From Sphingobacterium yanglingense (GTDB taxonomy: Bacteria > Bacteroidota > Bacteroidia > Sphingobacteriales > Sphingobacteriaceae), in the NCBI RefSeq assembly GCF_004363245.1, contig NZ_SNYV01000011.1, positions 248,001 through 312,000 on the forward strand: DNA of 64,000 bases. The letters run 5' to 3'. The position numbers and the translations under genes were made by a program. Under the pieces are notes generated by a model that was not told the origin of the DNA, did no database searches, and saw nothing but the letters and a program-made list of their open reading frames with translations. Below, one piece after another: positions 6,880-15,908 of this stretch (the stretch's first letter is position 1; every line of letters begins with the position of its first letter).

Positions 6880-8028
6880 ATGGACGCTAACACAAACATT
6901 ACCAATTTATATCACCGTTTCCTTGATCAGACGGCGACGCCCGAGGAGATAACTTTGTTACTGGCCTATTTTGACCAGTCATCAGAGGAAGACTTGATGG
7001 CGCTTATTCATGCGGAAATGGCGCAACCTACTACTGCCGATGTACCAGAGGTGGAGTTGGCATTGGCACGTATCCATACCCAGGTAAAATCACGAATCAA
7101 AAAACCAGTGTTAGAGGGTAAGCCTGTCAAGTTACGTAGGCTTTGGCTTCCGTATGCCGCCGCTATCTTGCTGGCTTTGACCTTTGGAGGTTACTGGTAT
7201 ATCTTTCGCGCGCCATCGGGCAAGCTACCTAGTTCGGCTTCCATTTCGAATGATATTACGCCAGGAGGCAACCGAGCCTACATTAGCCTATCTAATGGAC
7301 AGCGTATAGCGTTGGATTCGACACAATCTGGCTTGTCCAGTCTAAATGGAAAGCATCGTTATGCCGATGGAGAAGAGCTTTTAGACGCTGCTGAGGCTGA
7401 TTATGCGACTGTCAGTACGCCTTTGGGTGGGACATATGAAGTTACATTGCCCGATGGTACCAAGGCTTGGCTAAATGCGCAGTCTGCGGTTCGCTATCCC
7501 ATTCGTTTTTCAGGTGATGAGCGGCAAGTGGAGATCACCGGTGAGGTCTATTTGGAAGTTGCGCGGGATAAATCACATCCTTTTATTGTTACTTGCGGGA
7601 CACAACGGATCGAGGTGCTCGGTACCGCATTCAATGTGCGTACTTACGGGAATGCGATTATTACGACCCTGGTGCATGGTGAGATAGCACTGTCTAATCA
7701 AAGTACGCATGAACGAGTATTGCTTAAACCGGGAGATCAGGCATCGACAACTACAGGCAAGATAAAGATTACAGAGGTGAACCCTTCTGAGTATACCGCC
7801 TGGATGGGAGGGATTATCTATGCGAACGATTTAAGTCTGGTGGATTTTTGTCAGGAGTTGGAGCGCTGGTATGGCGTACATTTTGTGTTTCCGGCGGGGT
7901 ATGATAATAAGGAGACGGCGCTGATCAGTGTCGATCGGCGGGAGATGCTCTCTACGGTATTGGCTGCACTAGAGAAGGCTTATTTAGTCAAGTTGACGCT
8001 AAAAGGAAAGGAGGTGCATGTTCAGTAG
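6880..8028 (+). CDS. FecR-family anti-sigma factor (cassette 1)
   Basis: 382 residues. Cytoplasmic sigma-binding part (1-86) with the conserved FLDQTATPEEITLLL segment, one membrane helix (about 89-109), periplasmic FecR domain (about 178-290; LPDGTKAWLNAQSAVRYP and EVLGTAFNVRTYG), and a DUF4974-type C-terminal domain (about 315-382; ELERWYGVHF). It should pass the signal from the receptor's STN domain across the inner membrane to the cognate sigma. The order sigma-FecR-receptor is the classic surface-signalling arrangement. Confidence 0.93.
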   Translation: MDANTNITNLYHRFLDQTATPEEITLLLAYFDQSSEEDLMALIHAEMAQPTTADVPEVELALARIHTQVKSRIKKPVLEGKPVKLRRLWLPYAAAILLALTFGGYWYIFRAPSGKLPSSASISNDITPGGNRAYISLSNGQRIALDSTQSGLSSLNGKHRYADGEELLDAAEADYATVSTPLGGTYEVTLPDGTKAWLNAQSAVRYPIRFSGDERQVEITGEVYLEVARDKSHPFIVTCGTQRIEVLGTAFNVRTYGNAIITTLVHGEIALSNQSTHERVLLKPGDQASTTTGKIKITEVNPSEYTAWMGGIIYANDLSLVDFCQELERWYGVHFVFPAGYDNKETALISVDRREMLSTVLAALEKAYLVKLTLKGKEVHVQ

Positions 8029-8065
8029 AGATTAAGGAGTTAAATACTTGTCAGCAAACAAAAAA

Positions 8066-8092
8066 CCGCCCCATACTGCTACATAGGGACGG
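8066..8092 (+). promoter_or_regulatory. Conserved FecR-receptor intergenic hairpin (cassette 1)
   Basis: A run of A is followed by CCGCCC ... GGGACGG with an internal mismatch and a loop containing TGCTACA. A hairpin at this position, preceded by A-rich sequence, occurs in all seven cassettes. It may be an attenuator or RNA processing site that sets receptor output apart from the regulator genes; because the A-run is upstream, it would read as a terminator on the opposite strand. Confidence 0.55.
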
Positions 8093-8157
8093 CCAAATGT
8101 TGAGTAAGTAACAGGATTTTATGAATACGATTAAATAATCAACACAAAACAAAAATA

Positions 8158-11100
8158 ATGATTTCTAACCTTTATTACAAAGGTATGCGGGAGCATTGGC
8201 GATTGTGGCCAGTTTGCTCAGCACGTATGCTTTTTAAAATACTTTGCATAATGAAGTTGATCGCAATGTCTATACTCGTGCTGTGCACTTGTACATTTGC
8301 CAATGTAAACGCCCAGAAGGTAAGTCTTGCTGTCAAGAATGCCAGTTTTAAGGATGTGGCAATGCGCATTCAGAAACAGACGGGCTACTCCTTTATCATC
8401 AATAGCAGGCTGCTGAAAAGCGCCAGGCCAGTTAACCTCCAAGTGGACCAAGTGGAGCTAAAGACTGCACTGCAGGAGTTGTTCAAGAACCAACCGTTTG
8501 ACTACGATACGGATGGTAAAGTCATTACGCTGGTAGAACGTAAGAAAAAAGTAAGTTCAGTGTCGGTGCAACCCACTGTAGTTGATGATGTTATTGAGCA
8601 AGAGTACGTATTGTCCGGTGCTGTTGTATCAGCAGTAGACGGTAAACCAATAGCGGGTGTATCGGTCAGCATAGCCGATGAAAAGGGTAGAGCATCCACC
8701 AAAGGTGATGGCTCCTTTACCATCGAAGTGAAAGCTAAGAAAGGCAAAATCTTATTCTCCCATCTTGGATATAATGCCCAGTCATTGAATTATACTGCAG
8801 GGGTATCATTCAATGTGCAATTGATACCTATGGATAATAGACTGGATGAAACCGTCGTTATCGGTTATGGAACCACTACCCGACGGTTCTCCACGGGTTC
8901 TGTCACCAAAGTCACTAGTAAGGATATTCAAAATCAACCAATCTCTAACCCAATGTTGGCACTTCAAGGGCTTGTACCAGGTTTGGAGGTTACGCCAAGC
9001 AGTGGAATCAGTGGGGCCGGGGTGGACCTTAAAGTGCGCGGAATCAGTTCGCTCACGCAGGGTAGTGAACCGCTAGTACTGCTCAATGGCAATCCCATTG
9101 CGACTAATGGGCAAAATATCGCCGAACTTTCGAATGCGACAAAGTCGGGATTAAGCTTATTCAACGCCATCAATCCAGCTGATATCGAAAGTATCGAGGT
9201 ACTTAAAGATGCCGATGCCACAGCAATATATGGTAGTCGTGGTGCCAACGGCGTTATCCTCATTACGACAAAGAAAGCTTTTGCGGAAAAGGGACAGCTC
9301 AATTTTTCATCCAATATCGGAGTTTCCCGGGCGGGAAATATCATACCGCTGTTGGATACTAAGGGTTATCTCGCCATGCGCCGTGAAGCGTTTGCCAACA
9401 GTGGAGTGGCGCTGACGGAAGCAAATGCACCTGATCTGCTACTGGCAGATACCACGCGGTACACGGATTTTTCAAAATACCTTGTCGGTACCAATAACTT
9501 GACACAGGATTATAACCTCGGTTATGTGGCAGGTGGTGAGCTTACGTCCTTTCGTCTAAATGGTAATCTGCGACGCGAAGCATTTCAGTTTGACCGTTCA
9601 AAGTCTTCGGATCGGTATAACATCGGATTCAACGTCAACCACCGATCTGCAGACCGTCGGTTTACGCTAGACATGGCCGGTAACTTTGCGCAAAACAGTT
9701 CTAATCTGACGGTGTATGATCCGGCCTCGTACCTTTACTTGATGCCTCACTTGCAACTCCGCAATGATGATGGTTCGCTAAATTGGAAGATTGGCCCATA
9801 CTCATTTTCAAGTCTCGGTTTTACAAATCCGCTCGCGCAGCTGGAAAATAGCTTCTCCGGGAAGTTCAAAAATCTATTTGCCAATATCGGCCTGCAATAT
9901 CAGCTTTATCCGGATTTAAATCTTAAGATTACGGGCGGCTATTCTTTTGGTAACAACAATGAGAAAGCCCGCTATCCCTCGACAGGAATAGATCCATCGA
10001 CCTCGAATTTGCCCTTTGCAAATTTTTCAAACGGGAGTAGATATAGCTGGATCGTAGAGCCGCAACTGGCCTATAATAAGCAGATTGGATTGCATAACCT
10101 CAGCTTTTTGTTGGGTAGTTCGATACAGCAGGACGGAAGTGAAAACACCTTGCTTGCAGGAACGAATTATAGCGATGACAACCTATTGGGAACCATTGCC
10201 GCTGCCGGAAAAGTATTGCCCAGCTATACGCAATCGCGGTACAAATATGCTGCCCTGTTTGCAAGGCTGGGATACCGGTACAATGCGCGCTATCTGATCA
10301 ATATCGCTGCGCGTAGGGACGGTTCCTCACGCTTTGGCCCCGGTAAACAATTCGCAAATTTTTATTCAATCGGAGCGGGCTGGATATTCTCAGAGGAAAA
10401 ATGGATGAAAGCGCACAGCGCCTGGCTATCCTACGGGAAACTGCGCGGCAGCTATGGCATCACCGGAAATGATCAGATCGGCAACTATAAATTTTTAGAT
10501 ACCTGGGCCTCGAATGCGCTGCTCTATAACGGGGTGGTGGGAATGGATCCCAGCATGTTGTACAATCCTGATTATGCCTGGGAAGCCAATAAAAAGCTGG
10601 AACTGGCAATGGATATGGGCTTTTGGAAAGACCGCATACTCCTTTCATTCGCTTACTACCGCAATCTGAGTGACAACCAGTTGATTGCTTACTCGCTGCC
10701 TTTCCAAGCGGGATTTAGTAGCGTAAACCAAAACTTAGATGCCGAAATTGAAAATAAAGGATTAGAAATTACCTTGGATGCGAACCTGATACAGGGCAGG
10801 CATTTCGGCTGGTCCACCAAATTCAATATATCGCGCTCTAGAAACAAATTGCTCAGCTTTCCGGGGCTTGAAAACTCGTCTTACGCCAATAAATATGTGA
10901 TCGGCCATTCCATACGTACGCAAAAGTTTTACCGCTATACGGGCATCAATGCACAGACAGGCCTTTATGAAATTGAGGACAACAATGGGGATGGCAAATA
11001 CACGATTCAGGATAGAACGGTGCTCGTCGATTATTCACCAGACTTTTTTGGTGGCTGGAACAATACCTTTTCGTATAAACGGTTGCGTATGGGGTTTCTG

Positions 11101-11517
11101 GTAGACTTTAAAAAGCAAAGGGGCAATAATGCGCAAGCAGCAAATCCAAATGCGCCGGGACTTGGTCTGGTTAATCATGCAACACTGGTGATGGATCGCT
11201 GGCGGCAAGAGGGAGATGTGGCCGATTATCAGCGTTTTATCGCATCGCGGACGGATAAGGGCTACAGCGCTTTTCAGAATTTTCTCAATTCGAATGGAAA
11301 AGTAACGGATGCCTCGTTCATTAAATTGCGCAATATATACCTCAGCTATAATCCCGATGTGGCTGCCCTGAAGTCAATAACGGCTTTGGAACTGTTCTGT
11401 CAGATTCAGAATCTATGGACCTACAGCCGGTATAAAGGCGGTGATCCGGAGATTCAGAATTACTTGACTACACCACCCATGCGCATCATGATGTTTGGCC
11501 TGAAAATCAGTTTATAA
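8158..11517 (+). CDS. SusC/RagA-type TonB-linked outer-membrane receptor with STN domain (cassette 1)
   Basis: 1119 residues. A long N-terminal leader ending in a signal segment (IMKLIAMSILVLCTCTFANVNAQ) is followed by STN (about 54-126), CPD beta-sandwich (150-223), plug (about 232-372, with IESIEVLKDADATAIYGSRG) and a beta-barrel to the end. STN makes it a transducing receptor that should contact FecR. It differs from the other receptors of the window: VVIGYGTT in place of STGYQ.., and TGSVTKV at the start of the plug, so cassette 1 is the outlier. Its CPD shares near-identical DNA with cassette 5. SusD begins one base after its stop. Confidence 0.95.
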   Translation: MISNLYYKGMREHWRLWPVCSARMLFKILCIMKLIAMSILVLCTCTFANVNAQKVSLAVKNASFKDVAMRIQKQTGYSFIINSRLLKSARPVNLQVDQVELKTALQELFKNQPFDYDTDGKVITLVERKKKVSSVSVQPTVVDDVIEQEYVLSGAVVSAVDGKPIAGVSVSIADEKGRASTKGDGSFTIEVKAKKGKILFSHLGYNAQSLNYTAGVSFNVQLIPMDNRLDETVVIGYGTTTRRFSTGSVTKVTSKDIQNQPISNPMLALQGLVPGLEVTPSSGISGAGVDLKVRGISSLTQGSEPLVLLNGNPIATNGQNIAELSNATKSGLSLFNAINPADIESIEVLKDADATAIYGSRGANGVILITTKKAFAEKGQLNFSSNIGVSRAGNIIPLLDTKGYLAMRREAFANSGVALTEANAPDLLLADTTRYTDFSKYLVGTNNLTQDYNLGYVAGGELTSFRLNGNLRREAFQFDRSKSSDRYNIGFNVNHRSADRRFTLDMAGNFAQNSSNLTVYDPASYLYLMPHLQLRNDDGSLNWKIGPYSFSSLGFTNPLAQLENSFSGKFKNLFANIGLQYQLYPDLNLKITGGYSFGNNNEKARYPSTGIDPSTSNLPFANFSNGSRYSWIVEPQLAYNKQIGLHNLSFLLGSSIQQDGSENTLLAGTNYSDDNLLGTIAAAGKVLPSYTQSRYKYAALFARLGYRYNARYLINIAARRDGSSRFGPGKQFANFYSIGAGWIFSEEKWMKAHSAWLSYGKLRGSYGITGNDQIGNYKFLDTWASNALLYNGVVGMDPSMLYNPDYAWEANKKLELAMDMGFWKDRILLSFAYYRNLSDNQLIAYSLPFQAGFSSVNQNLDAEIENKGLEITLDANLIQGRHFGWSTKFNISRSRNKLLSFPGLENSSYANKYVIGHSIRTQKFYRYTGINAQTGLYEIEDNNGDGKYTIQDRTVLVDYSPDFFGGWNNTFSYKRLRMGFLVDFKKQRGNNAQAANPNAPGLGLVNHATLVMDRWRQEGDVADYQRFIASRTDKGYSAFQNFLNSNGKVTDASFIKLRNIYLSYNPDVAALKSITALELFCQIQNLWTYSRYKGGDPEIQNYLTTPPMRIMMFGLKISL

Positions 11518-11518
11518 A

Positions 11519-12916
11519 ATGAAATTAAATTTTAAAACGATGAGAAATAGCATACTACATATTTGTATCTCTAGCGTTATAGCAGCTAACCTCTTGTTGC
11601 AGTCTGCCTGCAACAAGCTGGTGCAGGTGGACACACCGGATCATCTGGTCGATTCGGAGGTACTCTTCCAGTCGAAAAAAGGTTATGAATCGGCGATGGC
11701 CGGTATCTTTATTCAGATGCGGGCACTCAACCTTTCAATGACCAATGGTGGGCTCTCTGTGTATATGGGGATGGCTTCCGATGAGCTGTCGCCGACACTC
11801 TTGGGTGGTAACTACGATGAATTCTCCCAAAACCAATTGTTAAGTTCCAATTCGGTGGTGAATAATTTTTGGGTATATGCCTATCGGAGCATATACCGCG
11901 CTAATCTGGTGATCGAAAATGCCGAGCGCGATCAGCTGCTTTCACCTACTGATCGGGATAATTTTTTGGGTCAGGCGCTCTTTGTGCGTGCATTTTTACA
12001 TTTTTATCTGACTCAATTATTTGGCGATGTTCCCTATATCTCTTCATCCGATTATAAGGTCAATGCTACTAAAGGAAGAGATAATAGGGACTTCGTTATG
12101 AATTGGCTATTAGATGATTTAGAAAGGTCCGTAAAATTGCTACCTAAAGAGGCCAGTACAGACCGAACAGCTCCGAATTATTATACCGCACTTGCCTTGA
12201 TGGCGAGGGTGAACCTTTACCTGGGAAATCATGAGCAAGCCATTGCAAATACGGATGAAATATTGAAGAATACCAGTTACATGTTAGAAGCGGATCTCAA
12301 TCAGGTGTTTAAAATAAAATCCAGGGAGATCTTGTGGCAACTGGGCAACACAGTGAGCAATACGGCAGAGGGCGTAAGTTTTATTCCGTTCAACACCAGC
12401 ACGAAACCCACGTATGTACTACGAGAAGATCTACTGCAAAGCTATGTAGCTACTGACTTACGAAAACAGTCGTGGATCAATTCCAATACGATTTCAGGAA
12501 CGACTTATCACTATCCGGTGAAATACAAGAGCCGGCTGATGACTCCTATTGAAGAATACAATGTGGTCTTTCGATTGGCCGAAATTTATCTGATCCGTGC
12601 CGAATCATTATATGGAATGAAGCAATATGAGGAGGCGACAGCGGCTTTAAATGTGGTCCGAAAGCGGGCTGGTTTATCGGAATATCAATTTGCAAACGCT
12701 TCTTTACTTTGGGACGCAATCAAAGGGGAGCGCCAAAATGAGTTTTTTGCCGAATGGGGACATCGCTGGTTTGACCTGATTCGCTGGAATACCATTGACG
12801 CAGTACTCGGTAAAGCAAAACCGACATGGCAGCCTTATGCCATATATTTACCGATCCCCAGCAAAGAAATATTATTGAACACTTATCTAACACAAAATCC
12901 CGGCTATAATGAATAA
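11519..12916 (+). CDS. SusD/RagB-type outer-membrane lipoprotein (cassette 1)
   Basis: 465 residues. The lipobox LLQSAC puts the lipidated Cys at about residue 31. The helical TPR-rich SusD scaffold is visible: VYAYRSIYRANLVIENAE, GQALFVRAFLHFYLTQLFGDVPY, EIYLIRAESLYG, and the C-terminal IKGERQNEFFAEWGHRWFDLIRW ... IYLPIPSKE with the ending QNPGY. It would cap the SusC barrel at the cell surface and bind ligand. It overlaps the next gene by 8 nt (ATGAATAA), so the thioredoxin is translationally coupled to it. Confidence 0.94.
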   Translation: MKLNFKTMRNSILHICISSVIAANLLLQSACNKLVQVDTPDHLVDSEVLFQSKKGYESAMAGIFIQMRALNLSMTNGGLSVYMGMASDELSPTLLGGNYDEFSQNQLLSSNSVVNNFWVYAYRSIYRANLVIENAERDQLLSPTDRDNFLGQALFVRAFLHFYLTQLFGDVPYISSSDYKVNATKGRDNRDFVMNWLLDDLERSVKLLPKEASTDRTAPNYYTALALMARVNLYLGNHEQAIANTDEILKNTSYMLEADLNQVFKIKSREILWQLGNTVSNTAEGVSFIPFNTSTKPTYVLREDLLQSYVATDLRKQSWINSNTISGTTYHYPVKYKSRLMTPIEEYNVVFRLAEIYLIRAESLYGMKQYEEATAALNVVRKRAGLSEYQFANASLLWDAIKGERQNEFFAEWGHRWFDLIRWNTIDAVLGKAKPTWQPYAIYLPIPSKEILLNTYLTQNPGYNE

Positions 12917-14201
12917 ACAGATTATTCTTCTCATGGCAATGGTCATCTTCATGAAGATGGCCGTTGCACAGACGCTACAAGTAGGCGATAAGCTGCCTGC
13001 ATTGAAATTTAAAGAAGTATTGGCTCCAGATCAGGAAGTCGGCTTGGAACCGCATAACTATAAGCTAACTATTCTTGATTTTTGGGGGCATGGCTGCTCT
13101 TCATGCATTGAATCTTTTCCTAAAGTTGAAAAGCTACAGGCAATGTTTGGCGATTCCATACAGATTATCATGGTTAATAGGGAAAGCAAAGATTCGACAG
13201 AAAGCCTTTTCGCTAAGCGTGACTGGATTAAAAAACCTCAGGTAAAAATGATCTCGGGCGACACCTTATTACACAAGATGTTTGATGTACGGGCATTTCC
13301 ACGTATTGTATGGTTAGATGAAGAGCTCAATGTAAAGTATATAGCGCATGCGATCTCAATGAACGCTGCAAATATCCGTAAATTCCTGAGAGGCGAGCAT
13401 TTGAATTCAAAACCCGTTATACAAACCGACGTTAGGACCTCCTTGTTTGATAAGGCGTACGAATCTGACTTGCAGTCTTTCAGTTATCTAGCGTTAACTA
13501 TTAACGGGCTTCGGTTTAGCGGCGGGGACTGGGGGACTGCCCGAAGTATCACAGCGCGGAATGTAACGGTACTTTATTTGATACAGTCCGCTTTTGGTGG
13601 CTCTGGCTCTGTGAACTGGCGGCTGCCCTGGAAGACTACCCTGAATGTGCGAAATCCCGATCTTTACCGTCGTCCCGAGCATCTCGAGAACCCCGAAGAA
13701 TGGTATTACAAACATACGTATGTATATCATCTGCTGGTTCCCAAAGGAAGGGAGCGGGACAAATATGAATTTATGAAAAAAGACCTCGCCAACTACTTCT
13801 CCTTAAAATTCTCTTGGGATACCATTTCAATGGAAACCTTGGTGCTTAAACGCACTGGGAATAAAGATAAACTGAAATCGAAAGGCGGAAAGGGCTTTAG
13901 CACCTTTAGGCGCAGAAATGAATCTGCCAAAGGGAGCTTGTTTGCCGACGAAAAGAGAATCTTGAGAAATCAGCCCTTTGTCGCTTTTTTGAATACCGTA
14001 GGTGGAATGATAGAGGGTACCTTACAGAAACCTTTTGTAAATGACACGCATTACGACGGAAATGTTGATATGGAGTTTGACGGCATGACGCTGGATTTCT
14101 TTACGCTAGAGGGGTTGAACGAAGAGCTGGAACGCTACGGGTTAAAAGTAGTGCCGGAGATACGTCCGATAGAAACATTGGTCATTAGTGATCAGTATTA
14201 A
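12909..14201 (+). CDS. Secreted thioredoxin/TlpA-like protein with C-terminal DUF3738-like region (cassette 1, type A)
   Basis: 430 residues. Signal peptide 1-20 (LLMAMVIFMKMAVA), then a thioredoxin fold with active site GHGCSSCIES (Cys63, Cys66) and a candidate cis-proline in RAFPRIVWL. Residues about 200-430 form a second region: YLIQSAFG, a MKKDLANYFSLKFSWDTISMETLVL stretch, and a terminal LERYGLKVVPEIRPIETLVI. These match the pattern of the DUF3738/TIGR03435 family (LLADRF.LK, then GLKLE..K.PVE.LVID). It is periplasmic, presumably a disulfide reductase or isomerase. The substrate is unknown; candidates are the receptor, the imported ligand or the cysteine peptide encoded convergently downstream. 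Confidence 0.88.
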   Translation: MNKQIILLMAMVIFMKMAVAQTLQVGDKLPALKFKEVLAPDQEVGLEPHNYKLTILDFWGHGCSSCIESFPKVEKLQAMFGDSIQIIMVNRESKDSTESLFAKRDWIKKPQVKMISGDTLLHKMFDVRAFPRIVWLDEELNVKYIAHAISMNAANIRKFLRGEHLNSKPVIQTDVRTSLFDKAYESDLQSFSYLALTINGLRFSGGDWGTARSITARNVTVLYLIQSAFGGSGSVNWRLPWKTTLNVRNPDLYRRPEHLENPEEWYYKHTYVYHLLVPKGRERDKYEFMKKDLANYFSLKFSWDTISMETLVLKRTGNKDKLKSKGGKGFSTFRRRNESAKGSLFADEKRILRNQPFVAFLNTVGGMIEGTLQKPFVNDTHYDGNVDMEFDGMTLDFFTLEGLNEELERYGLKVVPEIRPIETLVISDQY

Positions 14202-14214
14202 GTAGATGAAAAGG

Positions 14215-14250
14215 AAAGCCCAGCGTAATAATATTTACGGCTGGGCTTTT
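14215..14250 (+). terminator. Intrinsic terminator of cassette 1 (bidirectional)
   Basis: AAAGCCCAGC (14215-14224) pairs with GCTGGGCTTT (14240-14249), extended by GTAA/TTAC inside, and ends in TTTT. The A-rich 5' flank makes it usable for the convergent gene on the other strand too. Confidence 0.85.
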
Positions 14251-14288
14251 ACTGGGTGATGAGATGATCTTTATATTAACGGCATGTA

Positions 14289-14660
14289 TTATTGTGCAGT
14301 TTTTCTGATACTATGCTCTTCATCCGGATTTGTTGGAAGCGGCGTATTCGGACTTTGTGGTGCTTCAAATCCAACGAGACACAATTCAGCTGTTTGATCC
14401 TCGCAGTCAGTGATTTGATTTGATCCTCCGGGCATTGATTCTGACTTCGTTTGTGGTGAAGTGTTCACTTGATTTCCGATGGTATTGTTGACCAAATCGG
14501 CCTCATACCAATACAAGGCTGGTTCTGCTTTTTCAACTGGTGTTACAGCTTTACTGTTTTCGGTACCTTCGGATGTGAGCGACCAAGCTGACAATCCGAT
14601 TATCATAGCCATACCTAGTACAGCTACGATATTTTTTTTGATGTTGTGAATTAGGTTCAT
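14289..14660 (-). CDS. Small secreted cysteine-pair protein, DUF6520-like (beside cassette 1)
   Basis: 123 residues. A signal or anchor segment (KKNIVAVLGMAMIIGLSAWSL) is followed by a short polar region with PALYWYEADLV and a single cysteine pair in DCEDQTAELC (C-x7-C), ending in a proline-rich tail. This composition, with an aromatic start, late cysteine pair and small size, resembles DUF6520 proteins of Bacteroidota, whose function is unknown; that match is from memory. It converges on the cassette 1 thioredoxin gene across a shared terminator. Two shorter relatives lie at the same position after cassettes 5 and 6. Confidence 0.75.
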   Translation of the reverse strand: MNLIHNIKKNIVAVLGMAMIIGLSAWSLTSEGTENSKAVTPVEKAEPALYWYEADLVNNTIGNQVNTSPQTKSESMPGGSNQITDCEDQTAELCLVGFEAPQSPNTPLPTNPDEEHSIRKTAQ

Positions 14661-15092
14661 AACCTTAATTTTTAAAATTGATTCATTTATTATTTTCTTG
14701 CTATCCGTTCTGACCGATTTTCTGTGCGTTGCCGTCGGTAGGGGGATCTAGCTTCATACCTGTCTTTTGGCAGACTCGCCCTTCCTTCTGACAACCTGGC
14801 ATCAGAATTCCGCTGTTGTGTTTTGTGTTATTATTTAGCTAATGCTTATGCCGTATTACAGTAATTTTTAAATCTGTTTCTAAGGGCCGTTTACTATTTC
14901 AATCAGCTGTTTTATCTTTTATTCGTCCTTATTGAGATAACTTTTTCTTCTCTCTTACTCTTGATAACTAGTTGATTATTAACGTTGTGCTTCTGTTTTT
15001 AACATCTTATACCAAAGTTCGGGAGTAAAAAGCAGGTCAACTTGGCCGAATCTGGAGTAAAGTATGCACTGATTTATAGATTGGGATTCCGA

Positions 15093-15141
15093 AATAAGCG
15101 TTAGCTAACATCAGAACGCGTTCCTCTAATGGGGAACGCGT
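15093..15141 (+). ncRNA. Structured repeat element upstream of sigma gene 2
   Basis: Second copy of the 25-nt element at 6010-6034 (one difference, A for G), followed by a 9-bp hairpin ACGCGTTCC (15116-15124) / GGAACGCGT (15133-15141) and then ATTTTTG. Only the paired arms differ from the first copy, which is evidence for selection on structure. Here a short T-run follows, so it can act as a terminator. Confidence 0.65.
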
Positions 15142-15177
15142 ATTTTTGCGCAGCGCTTTTACGGTTTTGCTTGAGAA

Positions 15178-15210
15178 TTTGCAATTCTATAAAAGTTTTT
15201 CTTACTTCGC
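15178..15210 (+). promoter_or_regulatory. Possible promoter of sigma gene 2
   Basis: TTTG (15178-15181) and TTACTTCG (15202-15209) are about 21 bases apart. The same pair with the same spacing precedes sigma gene 7. The -7 box matches the TAnnTTTG consensus only partly. Position (32 bases before the ATG) is right. Confidence 0.4.
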
Positions 15211-15241
15211 TAGCATACTAGCCGTAATTCCAATCTCGATT

Positions 15242-15841
15242 ATGAATAATAAGCTTAAAGATACCGATGAAGAAGAGCTTTTGAACCAATTGCGACAGGG
15301 AGACCATGCTGCCTTTAGAGCTATATATGATCTGTATGCTGATACATTGGTGTATAAACTGCACAAACTGATCAAGATAGACACGATTGTAGAAGAATTG
15401 CACCAGGATACCTTTATGCGGTTATGGAATGCCCGAGAGCAGCTTCAGGAAAATACGCAGCTGAAGGCTTTTCTTTTTACCATTGCCCGAAACCTAGCTA
15501 TCGATTTTTATCGTAAGGCTGCCAAAGACAAAGAACTACAGCGTAATCTCGCCCTACACATCCAGTTGGATTATGACCATATAGAACCGCTGCTTCAGCA
15601 GAAAGAGACGCTTTTGCTTTTAGAGGAACTGATATCAAAGTTGCCACCCCAGCGACAGAAGATATTCCGCCTGATTAAAATGGAAGGAAAATCCTACGAG
15701 GAGGCAGCCCGGCATTTTGATGTGTCGATGAGTACCATAAAAGATCATATGGCGAGATCCAGCCAGTTTTTAAAGCAACAATTAGCCCAAAATTATCCCC
15801 ATATAACCTTCAGTCTACTGGCGTATATTATTTTTAATTAA
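15242..15841 (+). CDS. ECF sigma factor, FecI-like (cassette 2)
   Basis: 199 residues from ATG 15242; a longer frame from a TTG at 15146 exists but would begin inside the hairpin element, so I prefer 15242, which gives the usual length. Region 2: EELHQDTFMRLWNAREQL and KAFLFTIARNLAIDFYRKA. Region 4: LPPQRQKIFRLIKMEGKSYE with HTH HFDVSMSTIKDHMARSS. Hydrophobic tail ITFSLLAYIIF. It is paired with the FecR encoded 67 bases downstream and should drive the first split-receptor cassette. Confidence 0.92.
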   Translation: MNNKLKDTDEEELLNQLRQGDHAAFRAIYDLYADTLVYKLHKLIKIDTIVEELHQDTFMRLWNAREQLQENTQLKAFLFTIARNLAIDFYRKAAKDKELQRNLALHIQLDYDHIEPLLQQKETLLLLEELISKLPPQRQKIFRLIKMEGKSYEEAARHFDVSMSTIKDHMARSSQFLKQQLAQNYPHITFSLLAYIIFN

Positions 15842-15908
15842 TTTTTTTTGTCGGCAGAGCCGAGAATATTTTTTTTTCCTTCGTTCGGTATAATAAAGAA
15901 GCATTGCT

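Larger units (their letters stand above)
14661..15241. other. Intergenic region between the cysteine-protein gene and sigma gene 2
   Basis: No credible gene. It must hold divergent promoters: one for the minus-strand gene ending at 14660 and one for sigma gene 2. Near 14760-14800 the words CTTTTGGCAGACTCGCCC and TTCTGACA weakly resemble the structured leaders found upstream of the peptides at 50052 and 59308. At 15093-15141 lies the repeat element described separately. The rest is AT-rich with short GATAACTAGTTGATT-type words like those around 5351. Confidence 0.5.

Noticed and set aside
6010..15117. GCGTTAGC words as integron attC sites
   Set aside because: The core resembles GTTRRRY, but there is no matching inverse core, no gene cassettes and no integrase; the same word is part of a longer 25-nt repeat.
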